Of a stretch of 64,000 bases of DNA, positions 41,675-53,451 are shown piece after piece. The notes beneath the pieces are model-generated. The model saw only the letters and a list, made by a program, of their open reading frames with translations, had not been told where the DNA came from and made no database searches. Position 1 is the stretch's first letter, and every line of letters begins with the position of its first letter. The stretch is from Plectosphaerella cucumerina. Lineage: Eukaryota > Ascomycota > Sordariomycetes > Glomerellales > Plectosphaerellaceae. The position numbers were made by a program, and so were the translations under genes. The stretch spans positions 7,626,001 through 7,690,000 of the forward strand of contig JAGPXD010000002.1 of NCBI GenBank assembly GCA_020746995.1. The letters are read 5' to 3'.

Positions 41675-42358
41675 CTAGGCATCCAGCGCCAGGGCGACGG
41701 GCAGGGAGCGGGCATGAGCGCGCCTGACGCGGGCGGCGGGGCGCGAGGCGGGACGGGCGGGAGCGGGGGCGGTGCCGTTCCGGACGGGAGCACCGGGGCG
41801 GGCGGGGGCGGCGCCGCCTCCGGGAGCAGGGGTAGCGGCACCGCCGGCCTGGAGGGCGGTGATGCCTCCCTTGATGGCGGTGTCGATCTGGTCGATGCTC
41901 TGCTGGGCAATGTTCTTGCCAATGGCGGGGACCTTTGAGACGATGGCGGTGCTGAGGGCGGCACTGGACTGCTGCTGGTCCTGGAGGGTCTTGACGGCGA
42001 TGGAGGTGACGCCGAGCTGGTCGAGGTCGGCCTTCTTGGCGGTGAGGGCGCTGACGGTGCCTTGGACAGCGGTGACGAGGCCACCGGCGGTGTTCTGAAG
42101 GCCCAGGGCCTCCATGAGTCCGAGGGCGTCGGCGCCCTGGACCTGCGTGGTCGCCGTCTTGAGGACGCTTTGGACGTTTGTGGACGCCGTCAGGATGGGG
42201 GCGGCCGAGTTGGCGTCGGCGCCGTTAAGGCCGTTGACGGCCGTGGTGAGGTCGCCGAGGGCGTCCTGCACAGAGGTGATGGCGGTCTGGATAGTTTCCA
42301 GCTGGGCGACGGCACTGCCGGCCATCAGAGCCTGGACGAAGACGAGAGACAGCTGCAT
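41675..42358 (-). CDS. Hydrophobic surface-binding protein A (HsbA)-like secreted protein
   Basis: Single exon of 227 residues. A signal peptide (about 1-18, MQLSLVFVQALMAGSAVA) is followed by a cysteine-free Ala/Thr/Gln-rich helical domain (about 20-170; IQTAITSVQDALGDLTTAVNGLNG, then DQIDTAIKGGITALQ), the pattern of the HsbA/cell-wall galactomannoprotein family. From about residue 172 the tail is rich in Pro, Ala, Gly and Arg and ends with RSLPVALALDA. Family knowledge: HsbA of Aspergillus binds hydrophobic polymer surfaces and helps recruit cutinase-type enzymes; relatives are cell-wall mannoproteins. The Arg-rich tail is unusual and is discussed under findings. No GPI-type hydrophobic terminus is clearly present. 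Confidence 0.82.
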   Translation of the reverse strand: MQLSLVFVQALMAGSAVAQLETIQTAITSVQDALGDLTTAVNGLNGADANSAAPILTASTNVQSVLKTATTQVQGADALGLMEALGLQNTAGGLVTAVQGTVSALTAKKADLDQLGVTSIAVKTLQDQQQSSAALSTAIVSKVPAIGKNIAQQSIDQIDTAIKGGITALQAGGAATPAPGGGAAPARPGAPVRNGTAPAPARPASRPAARVRRAHARSLPVALALDA

Positions 42359-45300
42359 GGTGAAGGAAGGCTGGGTTGCGGTTGAGAGGAGAGGTAGTGG
42401 TGATGTTGTTGGAGGGTCTTGAGGGAAGCGCGGGAGGAGGTCGAGAGACTACAGACGATTGCTGGAATTGGATGTGATCTGACGAACAAGCCTCTTCTGG
42501 ACAGGAGGGACGTCCCTTATGTAGCGACGCGAGCAACATCAAGAAGCAGTGCAGACTTTTTGGCCTCCTCGCCTCCCGCCTCGGCTGGACGTCGAACACC
42601 ATCAGACCAAAGTCACCATCCGCCAAGCCTGCGACAGAAGTGACTCTGTTTCAACGGTGGGACAAGGCCCCTCGAGTCGTCGAGGCCGTGCGGTGCTCCT
42701 GCGAATTGCCCAAAATGGCCCCGAGGCAGTTGAGGTGAAACGAAACAGAACGGCATCCTCCAGGGTTAGCACGCACCATGATCGTCCGCGGGGGAGGCGC
42801 CCAGGACACCTGGTGCTCCTCGAAGCCATGCGGCCTGCCATCTCGCAAGGAGCTTTTTTGCCTATTGTGGTAATCTTTTGCAACTTTTCTTCGTCGACCA
42901 CTCGCATGGAGCGGTTCGCATCGCGGCTGGGTCTAAAGATGGAGTTGAGAGGCGATGGGCGTTCCCGGGGTCCTTGAGATGGCAGGCCGGGTCTTCCGCG
43001 AGGCGAGGTTTGACGCGGCTATGATGAAGGAGGGCCCTTTGACGTGTAGCCGAGCGCCTGGGGAGAGGACCCGGGCTCGCCAGACATCACGGCAAGGCAC
43101 CGCCCGATGCCGGTCTGTGCCCAGTCCGGGCATACTACCCGAACCCTTCTTCCGAATGGAGCAGGGCTTCCTCTTCGGGCAGATCAAGGGAATATTCTCA
43201 ATGGGGCATTTTTGGTGTTGCCGCGCCACGGAGGACGGCCTTGCTTTGCGAGGCCCGGCTGCGGAAATGTCAGAGGTGTCACTGACGCCACGGCTCATGG
43301 CCGGCCTGTCTGAAGGTCTGTGGGAAGTCTGAGCCTCTACGTGGCCGCACACTGGCGCCCGTCGGCCCGGGTGAAGGATCCGGACTAATGTAGAAGCGAA
43401 GGTCAAGGCCTCTGCAAGACCGGGGGCCTGACAGCATATTGACCATTAGCGGTCAATTCCGAGGCGCATCGTACTTGGTGTAGAATAACAGGCTGGGTCA
43501 GGTGTAAGGTGTCAAGGTGAGTGCGCCGGCCAGCTGTGATGACGAGGCAGTGTCAGGTTCATCTCCTCCTCGGTTGCGGGGGCTCGAGGGCGGAATTCGA
43601 GGCAACATGGCGGTGCCGGCACGATCCGGCTACACACATCTCACGTTGTTGGCCGCGACAGAACAGACAACAATGGCGGAAAGAAAAGTCTATCTCTGGC
43701 GAGACAGTGCTTCGTCCGAGAGCTGCGAGTCCAGAACACAGCAGCAGTGAAATAAGGTTGCATCGCACAGCGTCCGAGGGCGCGGTGTCCTCGACGGATG
43801 TGCAGGCGCCCGTGTCTGATCTGCTCGGGAGCAGCGCGATCGGGCAACGTCCGTGGGAAATGGCCTCACGAGCGGGTTCGACGTAGCATCTTCCAAGAAG
43901 CGCGGAAGATCCGTGGATATGCAGCCGACATGTCAGGCGCAAACCTGGCGATGCGCCGAGCATCTCCGGATCCCGCCCAAGCGCTCGGCGGTAGATTCGC
44001 GGAGGTTGTCCGAGGACCAGAGGGGCAAGTCCACGAAGACGGTCGCATTCTTTCTCTCTCTCTGGGCGGGGTATCGCGAAGAGATCCCCGAAAGGGCGCT
44101 CTGAAAGGGCTGTGCCGCATGGAGAGGGCGAGTTGCCGTTGGAGTCGGAATGCCCAAGGCCCCCATCGTACGAGCGGGAAAGAAAGAGGTCAGCGGGCAC
44201 ATCTCAGCCGCCTGCGTTTGAGGATCTTGAAATAGATGGAAGCTCACGAGCGCCAGTATGAGAGACAAACCTTCGCCTCCTGAGGTAGCTGAAGAGCACC
44301 GAGCGCGAGTCAGCCCATGATGGTTGAGACGTGGAACGTTTCTGGGGGTGGCCGTGCTCAGAATACTGGGCCAGCGCGGGGCGAAAGAACACCGACGTGC
44401 ATATAGCTTGCCTTGCCCGCGTTCCCGTTTCCTCAGAGCTGGGCGCAGGTCAGCATGGTCGGTGATGCTGGCGATGGATGTTGGTGATGTTGATTTTAGA
44501 TCCGTCTCCACTCGGAGCAGCCGTCGGGAAAGAGTCTCGGGCCTAGAACAACTACCGACTCCGCTTGTCCCCCGGAAGAATAAGCTACTTTTGGCGTGTC
44601 CTTCCCCAGCTTCTCGTTCGGAGGTTGACCGGGCTCGCGATAATCGGCGGTGATCGGGGCCGGACCCTGGAGGAAGACAACAAAGTTGCTGGCCTAGTGG
44701 CATGAGGGTGACATTCGAGACTGGGACCCGGTGGATCATCAGTCCCACGGGCTGGCGATGAATATTGCGCGGGTTGGCGGCGGAGGCGGCGGCGGAAGAC
44801 GGGGATCAACGCGAATACAGGGTGAGGATAGAGTGTTGTAGCCGTAGAGGGGCCCTGGGGTCGTTGCATGGTTGCCGGCCTTCGGGTGACACTTCTCTCC
44901 GATTGTGAGGCAAAGGATAGAGCTATCGTTTGCAAATGGTTCCTGATGCCCCAGGAGCCATGGCGATGATGGGTTCTTGGCGCCGGCGGGGTTGGTGTTG
45001 ATGAAGTTCGGAGAGTGCCCGAGGCGGCACCGCGACAAGGCGAATGGGTGCATCGGTGGGTCCGCCGGTGCTCCGTGAGCGGAGCTCCCGTTGTGTGCTT
45101 GCAGGGACGAAGACCGACCCGACGGCAGGCCATCACGGAGCACGCCCCGTGGACGGCCGGTCGAACTTGAGGATGCCCGGCGGATGGATGCGATGGTGCG
45201 GATAACTATCACCGAGGTGGGGTGACTGCTGCAACAGAGATTCATCGACCAGTCAAATTGCTGGCGGTGTGTGATTGTTGGCTGAGGTGTCGCATCGTTG

Positions 45301-47367
45301 CTTCTTTCCCTGCGCCACTGAGACTCCTTCTCAACGGAAAGAGCGCCCCGGGTGTACTTGCCAGATCTGAGTAAACGGTTGCCCTTCACTGTCAGGGCAG
45401 ACGAGGTTGAGATCTCTGCCGGTACTCGTTTGTAACTCCGTGAGTATTTGCTTCACTCCAACAGCCGTCCTCAACACCCAGCACACCGATCACCAGGAAC
45501 CTACAGACCTCGAAATCAACCGACCGACCTGCATCATTACCGGTAACCTGCCGCAGACTGCACCCCATATCCGACATCTCCGCATGTGCGCCGAGCCGCC
45601 GCGCTGTTGCGGTATCATCACGACATCCATCCCTTGTCAACCGTCGGCAAAACGTCCAGCGCGGAGAAACTGGGGCCAAATCGAACGTTCACCACACACC
45701 CACCCACCCACCCCCCATTACCTTATTCTATCGTGCCCTGCTCGGTCTTTGCCCGTTGCCCGGCAGGTCCACGATCTGCAGCCAAGCGTGCCCAGGTACG
45801 GCAAGTCCCACAAACCCCGGGTCGGGGGGCATGTCCAGTCAGCCCAATATTGACGATTGTCTCATCAGATGGGTGCGCAGTACCTTAACAACCGAGGCGT
45901 GGCCAATACAAAAGTACCTGGACGCAGAGTCTCCGCCGTAACCGCAAACGAATTCGATACGTCATGCCGCTAGATCGGAACCTAGGATCGACGGCGAAGC
46001 AGGTCCGCGAAACACTATTAACAACTGACAACAACCCCCGGGGACAGATGGAAGAGCGTCACTGGGAACAGGACGCGGAACAAGACAGGGTACGTGCCGT
46101 GCCTTGCGTTGCGTGCTGTAGGGGATCTGGTATCGTGACCAACCTGATTCCACTTGCTGCTCACCCCATCTGTCTCGTCACTCCTTTCTGTTCCATGCTT
46201 TCTCATCCCCTTCTCGCGCTTTCGTTGGCTTGACGTGGTCCTGCCAAGCGGCTAGGGGTGTCGACACAGCCACTGTTCTTTGCCTTCGTCTGGATGCTTC
46301 CCTTTCCTCCCCCAGCGTCACTGACCATTTTCCGCCCCGGGGGCCCGCGCGCCTTCCCATTGGCTGGCGAGAATCACGAATCGCCCCCCATTGGCTGCCT
46401 CCGCCTGTCCCGGCCAGTGCTTAATGACGACGGGCTGTGGCTCATTGCGGGGAACCTGGCCCTCTTTCCCTCCCACCCAACAACCGCGCTTCGGACGTTG
46501 ACCGACGACGTTCGCCTCCCATCAAGCCAGTCCAATCCGGCCGCAAGTCGCTGGCTGCCCCCAGAAAGAGGCCGCCGCAAACCGAAACACCTTGGCTAGT
46601 CCAGCTGGCTGTCCACATGCTTATCGCGTGACCTCAGCGTCTTTCGACCAACAGTGCAGAGAGAGACCTCTACAAGCACCAGTACGTACTCTTCCAAGCC
46701 CTCGAACAGATCCAGATGGCGATTATCGCGGTTGTGGAGGGCGGCCAGAATGCTTGTTCAGTCTTGTTTGGAAGGGCCGCCTGGCCAAGGTGCCCTGAAC
46801 AAGCAAAGAGGGTGTCTCCCTAGTCGGCCCTATCGCACGCGCAGACGGACGTCCCCCGAGCTCTGTTAGCGGGGGCGTGTGCGCTACTCGCACCAGTGTG
46901 CAGCGTGACGGCGTGGTACCCACAGGCCCAAACGTCGTCGACACGGAGGAGTGCCAGGTCGATCCCGGATCCACAGGCTGGAGAGCCGCTTTCCCAGGGG
47001 GGACGCGCGTGGGGACCTTGTGAACCTCCCCCCGTCAAAGTGTGAGGGAGTCTTGCCTGGGCGATGGTCTGGCCCCCGGCAAGCCGGTGCGGATGCTTAT
47101 CCCGTGGTCACACGCCATCCCGCTCCCGCTCCGCCAGGGAAGCCCTCGCCGAAGGCATAAGAGCCGCTCCCCCGTCTTCCTTCTTCGCCATTTCCCTCTC
47201 TGATCTCTTGAGTTCATCACGTCTTCATCGACCTGTCTCACCCAGGGTCCTTCAAACATTCATTGCCCCTCCTACCCCTTCTGCTTGACAGCAACATCAC
47301 ACACACACATCTCTCTCTACAGCCTCATTCGAGCGCCTGCTTACTCTAGATTACCCGCTAGATTCCG
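42359..47367. other. 5-kb gene-poor region
   Basis: Many overlapping ORFs on both strands (for example 43559-44200, 43933-44748 and 44739-45389, all minus) have Ser/Arg/Pro-rich low-information translations, no domain motif and no better reading frame. I see no convincing protein gene, tRNA or rRNA. The last 1 kb is probably the promoter and 5' UTR of the ENA gene: two CCAAT boxes at 46359-46394 and a pyrimidine-rich leader with CA and CT repeats at 47290-47325. Unrecognised non-coding RNA or a decayed element cannot be excluded. Confidence 0.5.
46355..46398. promoter_or_regulatory. Paired extended CCAAT boxes upstream of ENA gene
   Basis: CCCATTGGCTGGC and CCCATTGGCTGCC occur 31 bp apart (ATTGG at 46359-46363 and 46390-46394), i.e. 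inverted CCAAT boxes about three helical turns apart. CCAAT boxes bind the HapB/C/E (CBC) complex in ascomycetes. The distance to the ENA start (about 1 kb) is long but plausible with a long 5' UTR. Confidence 0.4.
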
Positions 47368-50300
47368 ATGGGAGAGCCCGAATTCACCAGGAATGGTCCC
47401 AGCAACATCTCTGCGGAGCCCAACGCCGAGCAGGACGAGCCACCTATACCCTTAGGTGGCTCACCGCAGCCACCGATCCCAGCTCACATCACAAAGGTCT
47501 CCGAGACCTACATCAAGGACAACGACCACATCAGGGCCCACCAAAAGGAGGCTCAGATCGTCGAGCATTTCCACGAAAAGACTCAGCATGAACACGACAC
47601 GCTCCGCCCCGTCCACTGCATCTCGGTCGACGCCCTTCGTCAGACCTGGCAGACGGACCTCGAGAATGGCCTCTCCAAGAGCGAGGCGGCCGCACGCCTC
47701 GACCGCGACGGTCCCAACCGTCTCGAGAGCGCCAAGGGTCTATCCGTTTGGGAGATTGTCATGAGACAAATCTCCAACAGCCTGACCCTTGTTCTTGTGA
47801 TCGTCATGATCCTCTCCTTCGCCATCAATGACTTCATCGAGGGTGGTGTCATTACCGCCGTCATCGTGCTCAACATCGTCGTTGGCTTCGTCCAGGACTA
47901 CAGAGCGGAGCAGACCATCCAGTCCCTCTACGCCCTGTCCGCCCCCACCTGCAAGGTCGTCCGCGACGGTCACATCGAGTCCGTCAAGGCCGAATCGCTC
48001 GTCGTCGGCGATCTCGTCATGATCTCAGTCGGTGATGTTGTGCCCGCCGACCTGCGCCTCATCGACGGTATTAACCTGTCCACCGACGAGGCCCTCCTGA
48101 CTGGCGAGTCGCTTCCCATCAGCAAGCACCCCGAGGCCGTCTTCGACGAGGCCGACCTCCCCCTCGGTGACCGCCTCAACATGGTCTACTCGGCCACCAC
48201 CATTACCCGTGGTCGCGCCCGCGGCCTGGTCGCCCATGTCGGTTCCGATACCGAGGTCGGCAAGATCGCCGTCATGCTTCGCTCCACCAGGAAGAGGGAA
48301 GAGGGCGAATCTCTCGCGAGGCGCATCTGGTGCCGCTTCCGCGACGGCGCCCGCAGCATCCTCGGCCTCGAGGGCACCCCTCTCCAGGTCAAGCTCAGCA
48401 AGTTTGCTCTGCTCCTGTTCGGCCTCGCCATTCTCCTCGCCGTCATCGTCTTCTCTGCCAGCAAGTGGCAGCTGAACGAGCAGGTCCTCCTCTACGGTAT
48501 CTGCGTCGGTGTTGCCGTCATCCCCGAGTCGCTCATCGCCGTGCTCACCATCACTATGGCTGTTGGCACCAAGGCCATGGCCAAGGGCAACGTCATCGTT
48601 CGCAAGCTCGCCTCCCTCGAGGCCGTCGGTGGCGTCACCAACATTTGCTCCGACAAGACTGGCACCCTCACCCAGGGCCGCATGATCACCCGCAAGATCT
48701 GGCTCTCCGAGGAGACCACCGCCGTCGTCGAGAACTGTACCGATCCTTACGACCCCTCCAGCGGCAAGATCAAGTGGCCTGGCCTCGCTAGCTCCGCGTC
48801 CAGCTCCGTCTCTACGCCTACTATTGAGAAGAGCGACGACACCATCCAGGCTTCCTCGCTCGGCTCTTTCCTCAAGGCCATCGTCCTCTGCAACAACTCG
48901 ACCGTCACCTGCGGCAAGGGTTCTTCCGATGACACAGAGTCCGTCACCACGGTCCAGGAAGACGGCGCTCCCACCTGGTCTGCCATTGGCGAGCCCACCG
49001 AGATTGCGCTGCACGTCTTTGGCATGCGCTTCGGCAAGGGAAAGTCCGACATTGTCCAGACCGAGGGCTGTAAGATGCTCTACGAGTTCCCCTTTGACTC
49101 TTCCATCAAGATGATGTCCGTCGTCTACGAGGCCCCTGGCGGCGCCCGTTCCATCTACACCAAGGGCGCTGTCGAGGTCATGGCCTCCCGCCTGGACGAG
49201 ACTGAGGATGTCAAGCTCCGAATCGCTGCCAAGGCTGACGAGCTGGCCTCTGAGGGACTCCGCGTTCTTTGTGTCGGCCAGAGGCTTCTCGACCCCAACG
49301 AGGACGCCAGCGAGAGGTCCAAGACCGAAGGCAGGCTCCGCTTCCTGGGTCTTGCCGGCCTCTACGATCCTCCCCGTGTCGAGACCATGGGCGCCGTCCA
49401 GCGCTGCAAGGATGCCGGCATCTCTGTCCATATGGCCACCGGCGACCACATCAAGACTGCCACTGCCATCGCCTTCGAAGTCGGAATCCTTCAGGGTGGC
49501 GAGGGCGATTGGGCCGTTATGCCCGCTGGCCGCTTCGACTCCATGTCTGAGGATGAGATTGACGCTCTCGAGAGTCTGCCCCTGGTCCTGGCTCGTTGCA
49601 GTCCTCTCACCAAAGTGAGGATGCTCGAGGCCATGCACCGCCGCAAGGCTTTCTGTATCATGACGGGTGACGGCGTCAACGACTCGCCTGCTCTGAAGCA
49701 GGCCGATGTCGGTATCGCCATGGGCAAACGCGGAAGCGACGTTGCCAAGGAGGCAGCAGACATGGTCTTGACCGACGATAACTTTGCCTCCATTGTCACT
49801 GCCATCCAGCAGGGTCGTCGTCTCTTTGACAACATCCAGAAGGTAAGCCAACATGCCCGCTCTCTGATTTTGCAGCACTCTGACAGTAATAGTTCCTTCT
49901 CCATCTCCTCATCTCCAACATTGCTCAGGTCATCCTGCTGCTCATCGGTCTGTCTTTCCAGGACGCCTCGGGAACCTCCATCTTCCCGCTGTCGCCCATT
50001 GAGATTCTGTGGGCCAACCTGATCACCTCGTCGTTCCTCGCCATCGGACTGGGTCTTGAGGAGGCGCAGCCTGATATCCTGCTGCGTCCTCCCCACGATC
50101 TTAACGTCGGTGTCTTCACCTTTGACCTCGTCCGCGACAAGATGATCTACGGTTTCTTCATGGGCTCCCTGTGTCTCGCCGCCTTCGCATCCGTCACATA
50201 TGGACCCGGCGGCGGTAACCTCGGCACCGACTGCAACAAGGACTACTCGGAGCTCTGCGACGTCGCCTACCGCGCCAGGGCCACCACCTTTGCCACGCTG

Positions 50301-50645
50301 AGCTTCCTGCTCCTCGTCACGTCCTGGGAGGTCAAGCACTTCCAGCGCAGCTTGTTCAACATGCACCCTGAGGAGTACACCGGCTTCTTCTCCGTCTTCA
50401 AGACTATCTGGCGTAATCGCTTCCTCTTCTGGGCCGTCGTTGGTGGCTTTGTCATGACGTTCCCCGTCGTGTACATTCCCGTCATCAACCGCACCGTCTT
50501 CAAGCACTCGGCCATCACCTGGGAGTGGGGCATCGTCTTTGCCTGCGTCGCCATGTACATCACTCTCTTCGAGTGCTGGAAGGCCGTCAAGCGGCGCTTC
50601 GGCCTCGGCGTCAGGGCGCTCGTCACGCCTGCCATTGAGGCCTAA
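47368..50645 (+). CDS. ENA-type (P-type IID) Na+/K+ efflux ATPase
   Basis: Two exons (47368-49842, 49893-50645) encode 1075 residues. The N-terminal cation ATPase domain includes ALRQTWQTDLENGLSKSEAAARL. The actuator motif is TGESLP, the phosphorylation site is CSDKTGTLTQGRM with Asp429, the nucleotide-binding region follows, and the hinge is MTGDGVNDSPALKQADVGIAMG. PESLIAVLTITMAVG in TM4 is typical of the fungal ENA/IID branch. The last third has the expected TM5-TM10. Family knowledge: plasma-membrane extrusion of Na+ or K+ at alkaline pH and high salt. The only intron (50 nt) sits at the start of TM5, just after NIQK. Codon use is strongly biased to C-ending codons, suggesting high expression. 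Confidence 0.93.
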
Positions 50646-51301
50646 GCCCAGTCGCGCACAGGCATGGCTCAAGTCGCAGTGTTGGATCCAACATCAGCAT
50701 TGCCTTGCGCCAACTCATCTGGGGTTTCTGTTTCATTTCTGGGAGAGTTCTTCAACAGGGACATCCAGGGAAGCATCGGTCACGACTGACCTGGATTTGG
50801 AGGGGTTGAAAAGGGGCAGCATATTGACGCTCGGATCGTCGCATCGTCATTCATTAGGATAGCTCGCAATGGGGCGTTGGTCAGCACAAGAGTCAGCTTT
50901 CCACATTCGTCAACCCAAGAATACAGACAAAGTCCGCACATCCGCAAGTTCTCAAGTTACGCGTTTGTAAATGGATGTCCGTGAATCGCGCCATGCCGCA
51001 ACCCTCAAAAAGGGGTCGACTTGAGGTTATCTTATCTTTGCCACCACCTCCGGTTCTCGAGCGCCCATTGGCTGGTCACGCACGGTACCCCTGGTCGTCC
51101 CACTTGGAGGAGAGACCGGACCATGTCCGTCGCATCGTGGGCCGACCGCATCTTGCAGATACTCCGCTCGAGACCCCTGTGATTCCATTGCCATTGAGCC
51201 GCCCGGGAGAGGTGTCACGAACCAAGCAGAGGATCGCCAGACCTTCTTGCTTCCTTCCAAACCACACCACGAAACTCTCGGCCGTCCGCCACATAGTTGT
51301 C
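50646..51301. other. Intergenic region with an extended CCAAT box
   Basis: About 650 bp. CCCATTGGCTGG at 51064-51075 repeats the motif seen upstream of the ENA gene and lies about 230 bp upstream of the sulfhydryl oxidase start. No gene seen. Confidence 0.5.
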
Positions 51302-51984
51302 ATGGCGCGCAGAACACCCATTTCCGCCATCATCCTTCTGGCCGTCCTGGCCTTCTTCAGCATCACCTACCTGTTCTCCTCGTCCGGGTCCGGCTCCAGC
51401 ACCTCGTTCGGATCGGGCGCGGCGAAGGCGGCCGCGCCCCTCGTCAAAGACTCGTCCGCAGACACCGTGGATCTCGGCGCCGTCGATTCCGGCATCCTTC
51501 TCGGCGAGTCCATCGCCCCAAAGCTGGAGAATGCCACCCTCAAGTACGTGCCCCCGTGTCAATGCCCTCTCGTCGCAGCTACTAACCGACCTACCCCAGG
51601 GCCGAGCTCGGTCGCGCCTCCTGGAAGCTCTTCCACACCATGATGGCACGATTCCCCGAAAAGCCGACGGCAGACGAGTCGCTCGCCCTCAAGACCTACA
51701 TCCAGCTCTTCGCGCGCCTGTACCCGTGCGGCGACTGCGCCCGTCACTTCCGGGGGCTCCTCGCCAAGTACCCGCCCCAGGTCAGCAGTCGACAGGCCGC
51801 GGCTGGGTGGGCGTGCTTCGTCCACAATGAGGTCAACACGAGGCTGGAGAAGGAGCAGTTTGATTGCAACAACATTGGCGACTTTTACGACTGCGGCTGC
51901 GGCGAGGAGGGCAAGGACGGGAAGGATGGGAAGGAGGGAGAGAAAAAGGATGACGGCTCTGTAGAGCTGAGAGGCGATTCATAG
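51302..51984 (+). CDS. ERV2: Erv2-like FAD-linked sulfhydryl oxidase (ER)
   Basis: Two exons (51302-51543, 51600-51984) encode 208 residues. An N-terminal signal anchor (about residues 8-28, SAIILLAVLAFFSITYLF) precedes a lumenal linker. The Erv/ALR domain starts with ELGRASWKLFHTMMARFP. The active-site CxxC is YPCGDC (Cys124, Cys127), followed by HF and the FAD-binding W..C..HN segment with the structural pair C-x16-C. Family knowledge: Erv2 makes disulfides in the ER lumen by passing electrons from protein thiols to O2. The C terminus holds a second CGC motif (DFYDCGCGEEG), the likely shuttle disulfide as in yeast Erv2, then a Lys/Asp/Gly repeat tail (GKDGKDGKEG). The ER rather than mitochondrial location follows from the signal anchor. 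Confidence 0.9.
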
Positions 51985-52480
51985 TGATGCATCAAGCAGA
52001 GGAGAAGCGCGGCAGATGGTTCTTGAACATATTGATCGATCCCTTTGGGTAGAGGCGCTGGAATACATACGGTCTGGCTCATGATTGTATGGAGCCGGGG
52101 GCATGATCACTCCGCACAGTACCCTCACTTCGCAAGCCAAATTTCTTCGAGATACGGTATCTAACTCCGTTACATCTTCAGTGCTTCAATTCAGTGTTTG
52201 CGAACCGCCATAGTGGGGGTTGGAGGGGACCTGGAGTTCACGTCGAAATGCCACTTGCCATATGGGGTCACGTGACCTGCTCCTTGGCCAGTCGTCGCCG
52301 CTACGCGTCAGAGCTGCCTTGAGCTTCTGGAGCTTCAGCCTTCCCAAACCCCCGTAGCTCACGACGACAGCCCGCGGCCTGCGCAACACAACTCAAGACC
52401 AAAAACCACAGCACCCGCAATCAATCTACCCAGCAGTAAAAATCCGCCACTTCCGCTTCGCCCCAAAACCGACCGCAACG
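51985..52480. other. Intergenic region
   Basis: About 500 bp: 3' flank of the sulfhydryl oxidase and promoter of the proteasome gene. No gene seen. Confidence 0.5.
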
Positions 52481-53451
52481 ATGGAGTTCACTACCACCGG
52501 CTCCCTGAACGAGGGTGCGTTTGCAACCGCCAGGCCCCTCGCTTCGCAATACTAACACTCGACCGCAGATGGCATCCACGTCGACATGGACAGACTCAAG
52601 AAGGGCGAGGTCAAGTGAGTAGCTCCGGTCCTTGCTATTGAAGCACAACTAACGAAACATCTTACAGCCTGGGTACTTCGATGTACGTCAACGTCGCCCG
52701 TTGCTTCACATGCTGTGGCCACTGACATCCGAACAGCATGGCGGTTACCTTCAAGGGCGGTGTCATTCTGGGTACGTATACATCATGTCGCTCGCTCCTG
52801 CACGCAGTTGAACAGAGCTAATACCATACCAATAGGCGCCGACTCTAGGACCACGACCGGAGCGTACATTGCGAACCGAGTTACCGACAAGCTGACCCGG
52901 GTCCACGACACAATATGGTGCTGCCGCTCCGGATCGGCGGCCGACACACAGGCTGTCGCGGATATTGTCCAGTACCAGCTTGGCCTGTACGCCATGCGCA
53001 ACGGCAAGCCTCCCATGACGCAGACGGCTGCCTCCATCTTCCAGGAGATTTGCTACGGCAACAAGGACAGGCTGAGGTGAGACCTGCCCGGTTGGAAGTT
53101 GCATGGGAACAACGTGCTGACAGCAGTTGTAGTGCCGGCCTCATCATCGCCGGCTGGGACGAGCGCCACGGCGGCCAGGTCTACAGCATCCCCCTCGGCG
53201 GCTCTCTGCACAAGCAGGCATACTCGATCGGCGGCTCCGGCTCGACATACATCTACGGCTACTGCGACGCCAACTGGAAGGAGGGCATGGAGGAGGACGA
53301 GGCCGTTGCGTTCGTCAAGGGCGCCCTGCGAGAGGCGATCAAGTGGGACGGCAGCTCCGGTGGTGTCATCCGCATGGTGGTGCTCACAGCCAAGGGCGCC
53401 GACAGGCATCTATACCTCCCGGACACGGACTACAAGGTGCGCCACGAGTGA
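52481..53451 (+). CDS. PRE3: 20S proteasome subunit beta-1 (caspase-like), Pre3 orthologue
   Basis: Six exons (52481-52514, 52569-52614, 52668-52682, 52737-52771, 52836-53076, 53133-53451) encode 229 residues. A 29-residue propeptide ends in LG, and the mature subunit starts at catalytic Thr30 (LG/TSIMAV). Other hallmarks are GGVILGADSRTTTG, NRVTDKLTRVHD and SAADTQAVAD, GGSLHKQAYSIGGSGSTYIYGYCD, and the C-terminal RMVVLTAKGADRHLYLPD. These match the beta-1 subunit, with peptidyl-glutamyl (caspase-like) activity. The third exon is only 15 nt and encodes the processing site and Thr30. Intron density at the 5' end is far higher than in neighbouring genes. Confidence 0.95.

Noticed and set aside
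43559..45389. Chain of three minus-strand ORFs (213, 271 and 216 codons) in the gene-poor region
   Set aside because: They overlap in different frames, have Ser/Arg/Pro-rich composition, no conserved motif, and no splice pattern joins them into one sensible protein.
48025..49878. 617-codon minus-strand ORF opposite the ENA ATPase
   Set aside because: It is a shadow of the strongly C-ending codon bias of the sense gene, which removes stop codons on the complementary frame; the translation is Gly/Asp/Leu/Val-rich with no motif.
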